Assembly (NCBI GenBank): GCA_947167075.1 | Contig: CAMVGR010000002.1 | Span: 62,001-126,000, forward strand | Length of the DNA: 64,000 nucleotides | Direction of reading: 5' to 3' | From: an uncultured Bacteroidales bacterium | GTDB lineage: Bacteria > Bacteroidota > Bacteroidia > Bacteroidales > P3 | Notes under the pieces: generated by a model | The model's input: the letters and a program-made list of their open reading frames with translations, nothing else | Databases searched by the model: none | What the model was told of the DNA's origin: nothing | Made by a program: the position numbers and the translations under genes | Shown: piece after piece, positions 1 through 8,062 of the stretch | Position numbering within the stretch: the stretch's first letter is position 1 | Layout of the letters: every line of letters begins with the position of its first letter

Positions 1-651
1 CGTACCACCCTCTTCCGTGCCCTCACGCTCAACTACAGCGGCTCTTTCTCTCCCTACGTGATCGACACGATGGGCCGTATGCACGACAAGCTGCTGTGGA
101 ACACCGAGCACCGCCTGTTCCGTACCGACAATTCGACCTGGAGTGCCCAGCTGTCGTACAGCCTCAATAACAATACTTTCAGCTCATCCGACAAGGATGC
201 CAAGAGTAAAGGTCGGCCAACGACCACCCTCATCCAGACCCCCAACAACCAGTCGGTGCCTATCCTTTTGGGTGGATATGCCGATTTCTCGGTGCCTTGG
301 AATGTGAGCCTCAGCTACACATTCTCGCATGTAGACCGATATGTGGCACGCGAGATGAATCTGCAGAGCGAGGTGATACAGAGCATCACCCTCTCGGCCA
401 ATATGAGCCTCACCGAAAACTGGCGTTTGGCTATGAGCACAGGCTATGATATTGCCAACAAGGGTATGTCGTACACCACCGTCGACATCTATCGCGACCT
501 TCACTGCTGGGAGATGCACTTCTCGTGGGTGCCGTTTGGCTACTATAAGAGCTGGTTTTTCCAAATCAACATCAAGGCTGATGCGCTTCGCGATGTGAAA
601 TACGAAAAGCAGAAGTCTTATCTCGACAACGAGGGCTACTACTCCTACTAG
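1..651 (+). CDS. lptD: LPS-assembly protein LptD, C-terminal part (5' end outside window)
   Basis: The reading frame is open from base 1 to a TAG at 649-651, giving 216 residues with no start, so the gene begins upstream of the window. The sequence alternates polar and hydrophobic residues as in an outer-membrane beta-barrel. It ends with CWEMHFSWVPFGYYKSW followed by a strand of the type QINIKADALRDVKYEK, which resembles the C-terminal end of the OstA/LptD-like proteins of Bacteroidota. LptD inserts lipopolysaccharide into the outer leaflet of the outer membrane and receives it from the LptC-containing bridge; an lptC gene lies at 44804-45361. The assignment rests on the last two hundred residues only, so another large barrel protein is not fully excluded. 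Confidence 0.72.
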   Translation, partial: RTTLFRALTLNYSGSFSPYVIDTMGRMHDKLLWNTEHRLFRTDNSTWSAQLSYSLNNNTFSSSDKDAKSKGRPTTTLIQTPNNQSVPILLGGYADFSVPWNVSLSYTFSHVDRYVAREMNLQSEVIQSITLSANMSLTENWRLAMSTGYDIANKGMSYTTVDIYRDLHCWEMHFSWVPFGYYKSWFFQINIKADALRDVKYEKQKSYLDNEGYYSY

Positions 652-845
652 TAGTTCTTTGCCACACAATAGCCGCCTATTTGCTTGCTTTCGTGCCACT
701 GTTTCTCTACCTCGCCGGTCGGGGGAGGGTAGGGAATAGTGCCATCATTGTCGTGACCCTCGATAGGGTTCCGACCAGTGATATTCTCTGTGCGTGCCAA
801 TCTGTGTGGCACTATTGTGCCGTTGGCAACCACAGTATCTCGTGT
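648..845 (-). other. Open frame of unknown status, possible gene remnant
   Basis: On the minus strand a frame is open from 845 down to a TAG at 648-650 (about 65 codons). It overlaps the lptD stop tail-to-tail by four bases. The peptide (TGRNPIEGHDND, GEVEKQWHESKQIGG) is not low-complexity and looks coding-like. The only start is a GTG at 831-833. An ATG (codons MKIRNKHE) lies just upstream in another frame, so a single-base shift would join the two. It may be the decayed end of a gene. I do not recognise a family. Confidence 0.22.
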
Positions 846-971
846 TTATTCCGAATCTTCATTTTATACACTCCCCATGCGGCTCCATTCATTAACTTAA
901 AAAACCTTAATTTACCCCTTGTAAATACCATCCCAACTCTTTGTTTTGTAATAGTTTATATAGTGTTGATA

Positions 972-1030
972 AGGAGATGGGTAGGAGATGAGTAAGAGAT
1001 GGTCTGTTTTCATACTGTATTTCAGATAGA
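972..1030 (+). repeat. Dispersed repeat R1, copy a (divergent, short)
   Basis: The copy contains a degenerate tandem of the 11-bp unit GAGATGAGTAA followed by GGTCTGTTTTCATACTG and TTTCAG. The same order of motifs occurs at 6489-6589 and, reversed, at 38032-38141 and 49736-49838. This copy has lost most of the right-hand half of the element. Confidence 0.7.
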
Positions 1031-1257
1031 TAGAAAGGTCTATTTTGCCGCTTTTGTTCAGTAGAAATGCATTTTTTTTAACAATTATGTGCTCAAGTAT
1101 GCCACAGGGGTGCGTACAACAAGCCATATAGGGATAGCAGTAGGTGGCACCGCCAATGGAGTGACATTCGAGAGATATGCTGTCCATGCACTGGAGCGAT
1201 GATGGAAGAAGTGTGGCAACGGGATTGATAGGCGATGGGTGAACGACGGCATAAAAT

Positions 1258-1291
1258 GCGGGCGACGAGGTAGATTCACCTCGCCGCCCGC
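1258..1291 (-). terminator. Terminator hairpin of the DUF5692 gene
   Basis: GCGGGCG-ACGAGGT and its complement ACCTCG-CCGCCCGC enclose a short loop, giving a GC-rich stem about 30 bases past the stop of the leftward gene. Confidence 0.6.
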
Positions 1292-1321
1292 GATTATTGC
1301 TAGTTAAAGCAGGGTTGTCGA

Positions 1322-2413
1322 TCAATCGACGTCGGCACGTGCCATAGCGTCTTTGTAGTACTTCTGGTTCACGAAGACATCCTGCTTGTAGGGGTTGATG
1401 TGGCGCTTCTTGGCGGTGCACATGATGTAGGTGAAGGCGACGATGTTGGTCACCAGGGCCAGGGCGCTGATGACGGTCATCATGGTGGGGTTGGCGGTCA
1501 CAGAGTCTACTGTGGTGCCCACCATGGCAGCTTCGCCACCGGCCACCTCATAGAGTTGCTTCACGGTCTCGATACCGTCGGGATACTGCACCGGCAGCAC
1601 GGCCCAGCTGAACCACTGGCGACCATCTTTGAAGGTCTCTTGGAAGAGGGGAAACACTTGGGCGAACATGCACCAGATGGCCAGTGTGTTGGCACGGTTC
1701 TGGATCCAGCCACCGCGGTTCCACAGCAGGGCTGCCACCGTCGGAGCCAGCAGCAGAGCGATGCCGCAATACCAGCTGTGGGTGGGTAGGCAGTTGTAGG
1801 TGTAGGCGAAATTCCAGATGTCGTAGACGAGGATGTAGACCCATGTCATGTCGGCCCAGATCATGTCCTTCTTGTCCTTCGACGAGTAGACGTTCCACCA
1901 GGCGGTCATGCAGAAGATGTTGAACAATCCGGCCACGCCGTTGAAGACGTTGTGCCAACCGCCATAGAGCCATACGCCCTCGCTCGAGAGCCACCACTTG
2001 TTCCAGCCCATCACAGCACTCTCGAAGTCGGAGACCACGGCGATCAAGATGTTGATAGCCACGATGATGAAGGGGAAGGGCTTGAACCAGTGCTTGGAAC
2101 CGATGCCCCATTTGTATTTGATCATCATGAAGCCGATGCAGCCGGTGAGGGCGGCATAGAGCTTGGCGTAGTGGAACCAGCCGTTCATGTAGATGTGGGT
2201 CTGGTTGTTCACTGCCCATTCGGCACCGCTGCGAGCACCGATGGCGATGGCCACGAAATAGACCGTCAGCAGCAGCGGGATGGCGAAGAAGGTGATGGCA
2301 CCGCCCATCTTGGTGCGGCGTGCGAATTCGTTCCAGAGGATCAAGCCTGCTAGCACTGCCAGCAGCATTCCCCATTGTGCAAGGGCATCAGCCCCGTAAA
2401 CTTGGAAAAACAT
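1322..2413 (-). CDS. DUF5692 family multi-pass membrane protein
   Basis: This 363-residue protein is strongly hydrophobic with about nine to ten predicted transmembrane segments. It is rich in tryptophan (for example GWNKWWLSSEGVWLYGGWHN). It matches my recollection of the DUF5692 family, a Bacteroidota and Firmicutes group of unknown function. The C-terminus is basic and cytosolic-looking (AKKRHINPYKQD). It is a single-gene unit with its own promoter box at 2503-2512 and a hairpin terminator at 1258-1291. No enzymatic motif is evident, and transporter or sensor roles are only guesses. Confidence 0.75.
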   Translation of the reverse strand: MFFQVYGADALAQWGMLLAVLAGLILWNEFARRTKMGGAITFFAIPLLLTVYFVAIAIGARSGAEWAVNNQTHIYMNGWFHYAKLYAALTGCIGFMMIKYKWGIGSKHWFKPFPFIIVAINILIAVVSDFESAVMGWNKWWLSSEGVWLYGGWHNVFNGVAGLFNIFCMTAWWNVYSSKDKKDMIWADMTWVYILVYDIWNFAYTYNCLPTHSWYCGIALLLAPTVAALLWNRGGWIQNRANTLAIWCMFAQVFPLFQETFKDGRQWFSWAVLPVQYPDGIETVKQLYEVAGGEAAMVGTTVDSVTANPTMMTVISALALVTNIVAFTYIMCTAKKRHINPYKQDVFVNQKYYKDAMARADVD

Positions 2414-2502
2414 AACTTTTTAACTTTTTTGTTAGATATTGATTTGTTTGTATATTGTTGTTTCTCTTTGTAGTTGGCGTTATCTTTTTACCGCTTTGTA
2501 GT

Positions 2503-2512
2503 TGCAAAAGTA
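2503..2512 (-). promoter_or_regulatory. -7 box of the DUF5692 gene
   Basis: On the minus strand the bases read TACTTTTGCA, a match to the Bacteroidota -7 consensus TAnnTTTG. They lie about 90 bases upstream of the start at 2413. Confidence 0.5.
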
Positions 2513-2660
2513 ATCAATTTTCGCCATTTGTTAAAAAAAAGTGAACGCTACACCCTCGCTAATCCACTTCGACCATACATGCCTCATCGAGGGGGATACG
2601 CCAAATCAGTGCGATATGATGTTTCTGCATTTTCGCCATCGTGGGATTAAAAATAAGTTG

Positions 2661-2670
2661 TATTTTTGCA
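2661..2670 (+). promoter_or_regulatory. -7 box upstream of the TSCPD gene
   Basis: TATTTTTGCA matches TAnnTTTG and lies 41 bases upstream of the ATG at 2711. It probably drives the 2711-4613 gene run. Confidence 0.55.
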
Positions 2671-2710
2671 CCGCAAATAAAAGGATGACATTACGTATGA
2701 ACCAATAACA

Positions 2711-2974
2711 ATGACACTCAATATGCAACACCACACCTATCAAACCCAAGGCACTTGTTCGGTGCAGATAGACTTCGACATCGACGACCAGGGCCGTATA
2801 CACAATGTGCAGTACCTCGGTGGCTGCGACGGCAACCTGCAAGGTATAGGTCGCCTAGTGGAAGGCATGCCTGCCGCCGAGGTGCGCGACCGCTTGGCCG
2901 GTATCCGCTGTGGCTGGAAGGACACTAGCTGCCCCGACCAGCTGGCACAGGCACTGAATGAGATTCTACCATGA
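2711..2974 (+). CDS. TSCPD domain-containing protein (TIGR03905-like)
   Basis: This 87-residue protein consists of a single TSCPD domain. The hallmark motif KDTSCPDQLAQAL sits near residue 74, and a second conserved cysteine occurs in YLGGCDGNLQGI. Small free-standing TSCPD proteins are common in Bacteroidota and are related to the C-terminal domain of class II ribonucleotide reductases. Their function is unknown, although the paired cysteines suggest metal or redox chemistry. The ATG at 2711 follows a promoter-like box by 41 bases. An in-frame ATG at 2723 is also possible. Confidence 0.85.
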   Translation: MTLNMQHHTYQTQGTCSVQIDFDIDDQGRIHNVQYLGGCDGNLQGIGRLVEGMPAAEVRDRLAGIRCGWKDTSCPDQLAQALNEILP

Positions 2975-2989
2975 TAAACCATACCTCGC

Positions 2990-4003
2990 ATGAAGAAGAC
3001 ATTGCTGCTTACTGTCATCTGCATGGCCCTGCTGTCATGCACCAAAAACAAGGCCAACGAGCCTGTGACCACGATGCCGACCATTATCTACGACACCGAC
3101 CTCGGCTCGTCGACCGACGACCTCTTCGCCCTGGAGATGCTCTACTACTATCACGAAGCGGGGCAGTGCCGCTTGTTGGGTGTGGTGGTGGATCGTGAGG
3201 GCGATGGCTGCGCTAGTGTGGCCGACGTGATGAACACCTATTTCGGCCACAGCGACCTGCCGATAGGGTTGGTGCAAGAAGGCATCGACACCCCCTATGT
3301 GTGGATCGACTACCGCGACCTGCCAAGCTACGCCACCGACGACGGCAGCCCCATGTTCGACCGCACCCAGTTGCCTCCTTACCCCGACGGATGGCAGCTC
3401 TACCGCCGCCTGCTGGCCGCCGAGCCCGACCATTCGGTCTCTATTGTCTCGGTGGGCTTCGTCACCAGCCTAGCACAACTGCTCGAGTCGAAGGGCGACG
3501 AGTACTCGCCCCTCAGCGGCATTGAACTGGTGCGGCAGAAGGTCAAATGCCTCTACATGCAGGGCGGCTCCTTCGGCGATACCCTCGGCACCTGCTACAA
3601 TCTGGTGGTGGGGCCCGACTTCGCACAGACCTTTTTCCGCCTGTGGCCAACCGACGTGGACATCGTATTCTCGCCGGGCGAGGTGGGCGACATCATCGAG
3701 TATGTGCCCGACACCGTCATAGCCGACATCGACTGGACCGACGTTCACCCTGTCAAGCAGGTCTACTTGCGCTGCAACACCCACACGGGCCAAATGATGT
3801 GGGATCCGCTGGCGGTGATCAATGCCGTCGAGGGCGACGGGCTTTTCTCGCTGTCCGATCGTGGCACCGTCAGCCTCACCCCAGCTGCCGAAACGGTGTT
3901 CTCCCCTTCGCCCACCGGCAACTGCCGCTATCAGCTGCCGGGTGACTCGGCCTGGGCCGCCACGATGCTGACAAAGATTCGTACCGTCAACAAAAGACAC
4001 TGA
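2990..4003 (+). CDS. Nucleoside hydrolase-like lipoprotein
   Basis: The 337-residue product begins with a lipoprotein signal (MKKTLLLTVICMALLSC, lipobox cysteine at 17), so it is probably anchored in the periplasm or outer membrane. Residues 31-44 (TIIYDTDLGSSTDD) resemble the N-terminal calcium-binding DTD-G--DD loop of inosine-uridine nucleoside hydrolases, which cleave N-glycosidic bonds of nucleosides. The spacing is two residues longer than the usual DTDxGxDD. A later D-P-L-A-V motif in WDPLAVINAVEG also fits the family. The gene follows the TSCPD gene by 15 bases and precedes the glycosylase gene by 4, indicating co-transcription. Substrate is not predictable. Confidence 0.75.
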   Translation: MKKTLLLTVICMALLSCTKNKANEPVTTMPTIIYDTDLGSSTDDLFALEMLYYYHEAGQCRLLGVVVDREGDGCASVADVMNTYFGHSDLPIGLVQEGIDTPYVWIDYRDLPSYATDDGSPMFDRTQLPPYPDGWQLYRRLLAAEPDHSVSIVSVGFVTSLAQLLESKGDEYSPLSGIELVRQKVKCLYMQGGSFGDTLGTCYNLVVGPDFAQTFFRLWPTDVDIVFSPGEVGDIIEYVPDTVIADIDWTDVHPVKQVYLRCNTHTGQMMWDPLAVINAVEGDGLFSLSDRGTVSLTPAAETVFSPSPTGNCRYQLPGDSAWAATMLTKIRTVNKRH

Positions 4004-4007
4004 CAGC

Positions 4008-4613
4008 ATGACCGATAGAGAAATCCCCATCGAGCGCCACCCCCTGCGGCCTTTCCTGCCGCCACAGGCACGCCTGCTGATGCTAGGCAGCTTCCCGCCG
4101 CCCCGCAAGCGATGGTCGATGGACTTCTTCTATCCCAACCGTACCAACCAGATGTGGGAGATATTCGGCCTAGTATTCTTCGGCGACAGCCAGCGGCTGG
4201 TGGATGCCCCACATAAGACCTTTCGCCAGGCCGACATACAGTCTCTGCTCACCGAACGCGGCATCGCCATCTACGACACCGCCACTGCCGTGTGCCGGCT
4301 GAGCGGCAATGCCTCGGACAAAGACCTCCAGATAGTGGAGAAGACCGATATCGCTACCTTGCTCTCGCAGTTGCCACTGTGCCACGACATTGTCTGCACA
4401 GGCCAAAAGAGCTTCTCTGTGCTCACAGAGGACTATGGTGTGCCACAGCCCGACATGGGCACCTACAATGAATTCGCCATCGCTGGCCGTGCGATGCGCC
4501 TTTGGCGTATGCCTTCCTCCTCGCGGGCCTATCCCATGCCGCTGGCGGAGAAGGCTGGCTATTACCGCCGCCTTATGCAGGCGGTAGGTATACTGCCGAA
4601 GGAGTCGCTATAG
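4008..4613 (+). CDS. Uracil-DNA glycosylase family protein
   Basis: This 201-residue protein shows the uracil-DNA-glycosylase-like fold signatures. LMLGSFPPPRK near residue 25 occupies the place of the catalytic GxxPG loop. The C-terminal RMPSSSRAYPM corresponds to the DNA-intercalation loop (HPS-like). Relatives in Bacteroidota are annotated as uracil-DNA glycosylase family proteins and are thought to remove uracil or related bases during repair. The gene is the last of the rightward run, and its stop overlaps the stop of the convergent head-GIN gene by six bases. Confidence 0.75.
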   Translation: MTDREIPIERHPLRPFLPPQARLLMLGSFPPPRKRWSMDFFYPNRTNQMWEIFGLVFFGDSQRLVDAPHKTFRQADIQSLLTERGIAIYDTATAVCRLSGNASDKDLQIVEKTDIATLLSQLPLCHDIVCTGQKSFSVLTEDYGVPQPDMGTYNEFAIAGRAMRLWRMPSSSRAYPMPLAEKAGYYRRLMQAVGILPKESL

Positions 4614-5390
4614 TGCGTCGTGTACGATGTTCGAGCTGCCAGACGTGCTGCTGCCGGTGGTAGTGGCGTTGCCAGTGTAGTGCAGGTCGCTCGAGCCCGA
4701 GATACTGACTTGGATAGTGCCGTCGCAGTGCAGGAAAACATCGCTCGAGCCCGACAGCGAGCCGATGCAGCGGTCGCAGGCGAGGGAATACTGGTTTCCG
4801 AAAACTTTCTTTGCAATCCTGCTGGAGCCTGAGATGGAGAGTTCCAATGTGCCCACTGTTCCATCGATGGTGGCATCGGAGGCTCCGCTCATGTCGATTT
4901 CGAGGCTGGCTGCAGCCACCTGTCCCTTGAGGCTGGACGAGCCGGACAGATCCATCTCCACCTCGTTGGCATCTATGATGCCGTCGAAACTGGAGGCACC
5001 CGACAACTCCACCTCCACCTTCGTACTCTTCAGGGCCTGGGTGCTCTGGAAGTCGCTCGCACCGGAGAGGTCTACCTTTCTCAATGACTCGTTGTAGGGC
5101 AGGATTACCTTCTTGTCGCCCGAACGGTTCGAGAGCCACCCTTTGATGTAGATTTTCAGCGTGTTGTCTCGCTCCTCGACCCGCACATTGGGCATCACAT
5201 TGTCGCCCGCCGTGATGGTCACTTGGTCCACCGAGTTGCTTACAACGACATCGAATGCGTCCTCCACTTCCAGCTCGGTGTAGTTGCCGTTGGTGGTGAA
5301 AGTCTGTGTGATAGGATCACCCGCCCACTTGGAGCAGCCACTTAGCAATGCTATGGCCAAGACCGAGGTGGTAATGATTGTCTTTTTCAT
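4608..5390 (-). CDS. Head-GIN domain (DUF2807) lipoprotein
   Basis: The 260-residue product has a lipoprotein signal with the lipobox LLSGC at residues 15-19. A putative auto-transporter adhesin head-GIN domain follows. It is visible as a beta-helical pattern of short repeats such as VELSGASSFDG, MDLSGSSSLKG, IDMSGASDATI and SISGSSDLHY. The domain is common in Bacteroidota surface or periplasmic proteins of unknown function. The gene is monocistronic with a promoter box at 5432-5441. The repeats are serine- and glycine-rich but not identical at DNA level. Confidence 0.85.
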   Translation of the reverse strand: MKKTIITTSVLAIALLSGCSKWAGDPITQTFTTNGNYTELEVEDAFDVVVSNSVDQVTITAGDNVMPNVRVEERDNTLKIYIKGWLSNRSGDKKVILPYNESLRKVDLSGASDFQSTQALKSTKVEVELSGASSFDGIIDANEVEMDLSGSSSLKGQVAAASLEIDMSGASDATIDGTVGTLELSISGSSRIAKKVFGNQYSLACDRCIGSLSGSSDVFLHCDGTIQVSISGSSDLHYTGNATTTGSSTSGSSNIVHDAL

Positions 5391-5431
5391 TTCTATAACT
5401 GTTTAATTAATGCTGTATTCATCATTTAGAA

Positions 5432-5441
5432 TGCAAAAATA
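5432..5441 (-). promoter_or_regulatory. -7 box of the head-GIN gene
   Basis: The minus strand reads TATTTTTGCA, 42 bases upstream of the ATG at 5390. Confidence 0.55.
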
Positions 5442-5522
5442 CGAACAATTTTCCACCCATCCAAAAAAAACTCTCATACCACATGCAATAAATATGCTTT
5501 CAGTCTGTTATGAATATCATCT

Positions 5523-5804
5523 ATGGAAAACGAACTGCATTTTACAGCCTGCATCGAGCGCAGCGGCGACATGGATGCCGCCTATGTGGTGGTGCCTGTC
5601 GATATTAGGGCTGTCTACGGCGTGGGTCGCCTCCGAGTGGAGGCCACTTTCGACGGCGAACACTACTGCGGCAGTGTGGTCAATATGGGGGTCAAGGATA
5701 AGGATGGCAACATCTGCTACGTCATCGGCATCACCAAGGCCATCCGGCAGCGGATCGGCAAGACCTTCGGCGACACCGTCGAGGTAGCTCTCCGCACCTT
5801 ATGA
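5523..5804 (+). CDS. DUF1905 domain-containing protein
   Basis: The 93-residue protein matches the DUF1905 pattern: an N-terminal FTACIERSG strand, then VVVPVDIRAVYG, and the conserved GITKAIRQRIGKTFGDTVEVAL segment near the end. DUF1905 is a small beta-barrel family sometimes fused to bacteriocin-protection (YdeI/OmpD) domains. Its function is unknown. It overlaps the next gene by four bases (ATGA), so the two are translationally coupled. Confidence 0.85.
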   Translation: MENELHFTACIERSGDMDAAYVVVPVDIRAVYGVGRLRVEATFDGEHYCGSVVNMGVKDKDGNICYVIGITKAIRQRIGKTFGDTVEVALRTL

Positions 5805-6112
5805 CAGCCATTATGCGTTTGATTCTGTACTTCCTTTTGGCCATCAACCTACTGACTTTCATCGTCTATGGCCACGACAAGTGGAAGGCCCAGCACCCAC
5901 ACCCTCATGCCTACCCTCGCCGCTCCCGTCGCCGCACCCCGGAGGCCACCTTGCTGATCCTTGCCGCCCTCGGCGGCAGCATCGGTGCCCTCCTTGCCAT
6001 GCACCTTTTCCGCCACAAGACCCTCCACCGCAAGTTCACACTAGGTGTGCCTGCGATGCTGGTGCTTCAGGTAGCCCTGCTGCTGTTTTTCTTCCACCGT
6101 TTGGCTGGGTAA
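5801..6112 (+). CDS. DUF1294 domain-containing membrane protein
   Basis: The 103-residue protein has three predicted membrane helices. It carries the DUF1294 signatures YGHDKWKA near residue 23, RRTPEATLLILAALGGSIGA, and FRHKTLHRKF. In other bacteria the family occurs alone or fused to a cold-shock-like domain. Its function is unknown. The ATG overlaps the DUF1905 stop. A second ATG four codons in (MRLIL) is an alternative start. Confidence 0.88.
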   Translation: MTAIMRLILYFLLAINLLTFIVYGHDKWKAQHPHPHAYPRRSRRRTPEATLLILAALGGSIGALLAMHLFRHKTLHRKFTLGVPAMLVLQVALLLFFFHRLAG

Positions 6113-6230
6113 TAGAGCAGTATCCCTGTCCGACAGGAAAGTCCGCATCTGTATAGAGAATAGCCAAAGCATTGGTTTATAGGCAAGATGGGCGAATCGA
6201 AGTACCAATCGCCAAGTGCACATGTCACCC

Positions 6231-6398
6231 TCAAACCTTCAGTTCCAGCGGGCCGTTGCCAGAGGTATCTCGGCCATTAAAGCTTTCTTCATAAGTTATA
6301 CCAACTTCGCCATTGGCTAGTGGCAAGTTGCCACCGAGCGTGGCTTCCGTACAACGCCCCTGTTGGTCGCCCCTGCTACCCATTTCCCCATCCTTCAT
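6231..6398 (-). other. Small open frame of unknown status (55 codons)
   Basis: An ATG at 6396-6398 opens a frame that runs to TGA at 6231-6233. The peptide has a balanced composition and includes ATLGGNLPLANGEVGI and SFNGRDTSGNGPLELKV. It looks more like real protein than the neighbouring frames. No family is recognised and no ribosome-binding context is decisive. It may be a small gene or the remnant end of a larger one. Confidence 0.22.
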
Positions 6399-6488
6399 TC
6401 CCGTTGTTTATGCCTATTATTCCTTTGCTATCTACCTCTTTTCTCCTACTCATCTCTTATCTTTTTAATAGATGACTAAAGGTTGACT

Positions 6489-6589
6489 AGGAGATGAGTA
6501 AGAGATGAGTAAGAGTTGGTCTGTCTTCATCATTGTTTTGCAGCGAGTTACGAAATGGGCTCTATGCCCCTTTTTAGCCCCTTTTTTCG
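6489..6589 (+). repeat. Dispersed repeat R1, copy b
   Basis: This is a full-length copy. Two and a half tandem GAGATGAGTAA units are followed by GAGTTGGTC, then TTTGCAGCGAGTT, AAATGGGC and a T-rich end CCCCTTTTTTCG. The order matches the reverse complements of 38032-38141 and 49736-49838. The GGGC-TCTAT-GCCC segment before the T-run can form a small hairpin. Confidence 0.85.
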
Positions 6590-6895
6590 AAAAAGTATGG
6601 CAAACAGTAGTCCTTAAACGATGACAATATAACTTCCTAAAATAAAGGTAGATATGCGACTAGTACTGCACCGATGCAGAGAAAAGTTGACTTTCTATCA
6701 TAGACTGCATTTCGGTACTGCCCCCTGCTCCCGTCCCTCGCAATCGCCGTATAGAGCATCCCCACAGACCAAATGCCGACAGTAGCAAAACGCCTACCGA
6801 CAAACTCCCAGTCGTCCACAGCCAAACAGACTGGACCTGCGACAGACTCCCTTTCTCCCCAACAAAATAATTTCTGACAATTCAGCAAATATTAT

Positions 6896-6903
6896 TATAT
6901 TTG
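6896..6903 (+). promoter_or_regulatory. Probable -7 box of the restriction cassette
   Basis: TATATTTG matches TAnnTTTG exactly. It lies upstream of the left direct repeat and of the first cassette gene, so transcription would start near 6910 and cover 7011-9755. Confidence 0.45.
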
Positions 6904-6938
6904 TACCCTCATATTTAGACGAAAAAGAAGAATAATAT

Positions 6939-6962
6939 ATTAATCCTTAAACGATTAAGCAA
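6939..6962. repeat. Left 24-bp direct repeat flanking the restriction cassette
   Basis: The sequence ATTAATCCTTAAACG-A-TTAAGCAA recurs at 9775-9798 with one mismatch (A to T). Together the two copies bracket ORF6N remnant, dinD, methyltransferase and endonuclease. A shorter partial match (TCCTTAAACGAT) occurs near 6611. Confidence 0.8.
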
Positions 6963-6963
6963 C

Positions 6964-7008
6964 ATAACCGCGCTGGAAGAAGTTGGAAATAGGAAACTGC
7001 TGAAATAA
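6964..7008 (+). repeat. First copy of a duplicated 14-codon leader (no ATG)
   Basis: The frame reads ITALEEVGNRKLLK then TAA, three bases before the ATG at 7011. The copy at 8062-8106 reads [14 protein letters not shown] then TAA. Four of the differing codons are synonymous (GTT/GTG, AAT/AAC, AGG/AGA, CTG/CTA), a pattern expected of coding sequence. Here ATG is replaced by ATA. Confidence 0.6.
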
Positions 7009-7010
7009 CA

Positions 7011-7229
7011 ATGGACGACATGACAGATAGGGTAATTATACGGGAAGAGTCAAACATTGAAGTCATCAAGCATCGCATCTACGAGGTGCGGGGGCAGCGC
7101 GTGAAATCACATATAGTGACTTCAAACGTAGATAAACTGACCAAAGGGGTCGAATTCGACCACCTTTTTGGGGCGAACCCCTCGAAATCGATGGTTTTAA
7201 ATAAGACAGCAATTATAACCGGAATATGA
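7011..7229 (+). pseudogene. ORF6N-domain N-terminal fragment
   Basis: The 72-codon frame begins with EESNIEVIKHRIYEVRGQRV, which matches the beginning of ORF6N domains (usually IYEIRGQRVMLD followed by DLA-LY). After that point the similarity stops, and the remainder (KSHIVTSNVDKLTKG to IITGI) is unlike the family. ORF6N proteins are phage-antirepressor-like and often sit beside restriction systems. The fragment is therefore probably a truncated, non-functional leftover, possibly still translated. A strong hairpin (around 7141-7173, with GGTCGAATTCGACC at its centre) lies in the divergent part. The end overlaps the dinD start by four bases. Confidence 0.55.
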
Positions 7230-8062
7230 AAAGCGAGGACATAAAACAACTGTTCGTGCAATTTGAACAGGCTTCATGCGAGGTAAATTCAATCGAATGC
7301 TGGAGTGCTCGAGAGATTTGCCCATTGCTTGGATACTCGCAGTGGCGCAATTTCTTGAATGTGATAGATAAAGCAAAAGCTTCGTGCCAAAATGCAGGAC
7401 AATCTCTGACGGATCATTTTGCTGACGTCAGCAAAACGATACCTATGCCCAAAGGGGCTGAAAAAGAGATAGATGACATTATGCTCACTCGCTATGCCTG
7501 TTATCTTGTGGCGCAAAATGGCGACCCGCGCAAGCCGCAAATTGCCTTTGCTCAGACCTATTTTGCTGTGCAGACTCGACGTGCGGAGATTGTGGAGCAG
7601 CGACTGCTGGAGGTGGAACGCGTAAAAGCCCGTACCAAATTGCAGGAGACGGAGAAGAAACTGTCGGGTATTCTCTACGAGCGCGGTGTGAACGACAAGA
7701 GTTTTGCTATCATCCGTTCCAAGGGCGACCAGGCGTTGTTCCGACTGAATACGGCTATGCTCAAGCGTAAGATGGGTGTCCCCGACAGTCGTCCGTTGGC
7801 CGACTTTTTGCCCACCATCAGCATCAAGGCCAAGGACTTCGCCGCCGAAATGACCAGCGTTAATGTACAGAGCAAAGACCTGCAAGGCGAGCGCGACATC
7901 ACCGCCGAGCACGAGGACAACAACCGCGCCGTCCGTCAGATGCTTATCCAGCGAGGCATCGTCCCCGAAAACCTGCCGCCCGCCGAAGACGTGAAAAAAG
8001 TGGAACGCCGCCTGGCCTCCGATGAAAAGAAAGCATTAAAGAAAGGAACCAAGAAGAAATAA
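7226..8062 (+). CDS. dinD: DNA damage-inducible protein D (DinD)-like
   Basis: The 278-residue product resembles E. coli DinD along most of its length. Visible landmarks are [18 protein letters not shown] (residues 26-43), [35 protein letters not shown] and [14 protein letters not shown]. DinD proteins carry a BRO-N-like DNA-binding region. The E. coli protein is LexA-regulated and reported to inhibit RecA filament functions. Outside enterobacteria the gene is frequently found in or next to restriction-modification loci, as here. The C-terminus is lysine-rich. The stop shares one base with the ATG of the short peptide at 8062-8106. Confidence 0.88.
   Translation: MKSEDIKQLFVQFEQASCEVNSIECWSAREICPLLGYSQWRNFLNVIDKAKASCQNAGQSLTDHFADVSKTIPMPKGAEKEIDDIMLTRYACYLVAQNGDPRKPQIAFAQTYFAVQTRRAEIVEQRLLEVERVKARTKLQETEKKLSGILYERGVNDKSFAIIRSKGDQALFRLNTAMLKRKMGVPDSRPLADFLPTISIKAKDFAAEMTSVNVQSKDLQGERDITAEHEDNNRAVRQMLIQRGIVPENLPPAEDVKKVERRLASDEKKALKKGTKKK

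Larger units (their letters stand above)
652..1321. other. Intergenic region between lptD and the DUF5692 gene
   Basis: Apart from the possible remnant at 648-845, this stretch holds a copy of dispersed repeat R1 near 972-1030 and the terminator hairpin of the leftward DUF5692 gene at 1258-1291. I see no convincing gene in 900-1250. Short frames there are proline- and histidine-rich and lack coding character. Confidence 0.5.
6113..7010. other. Intergenic and accessory-boundary region
   Basis: This 900-base stretch separates the DUF1294 gene from the restriction cassette. It contains a possible small leftward ORF (6231-6398), repeat R1 copy b (6489-6589), a promoter-like box (6896-6903), the left direct repeat (6939-6962) and the first leader-peptide copy (6964-7008). 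Just before R1b a reverse-oriented CTCCTACTCATCTCTTATC (6444-6462) could pair with the R1 tandem unit to form a large stem-loop. Confidence 0.5.

Noticed and set aside
1085..1279. Minus-strand frame of 64 codons downstream of the DUF5692 gene
   Set aside because: The peptide is proline-rich and low in coding character, and it includes the terminator hairpin region.
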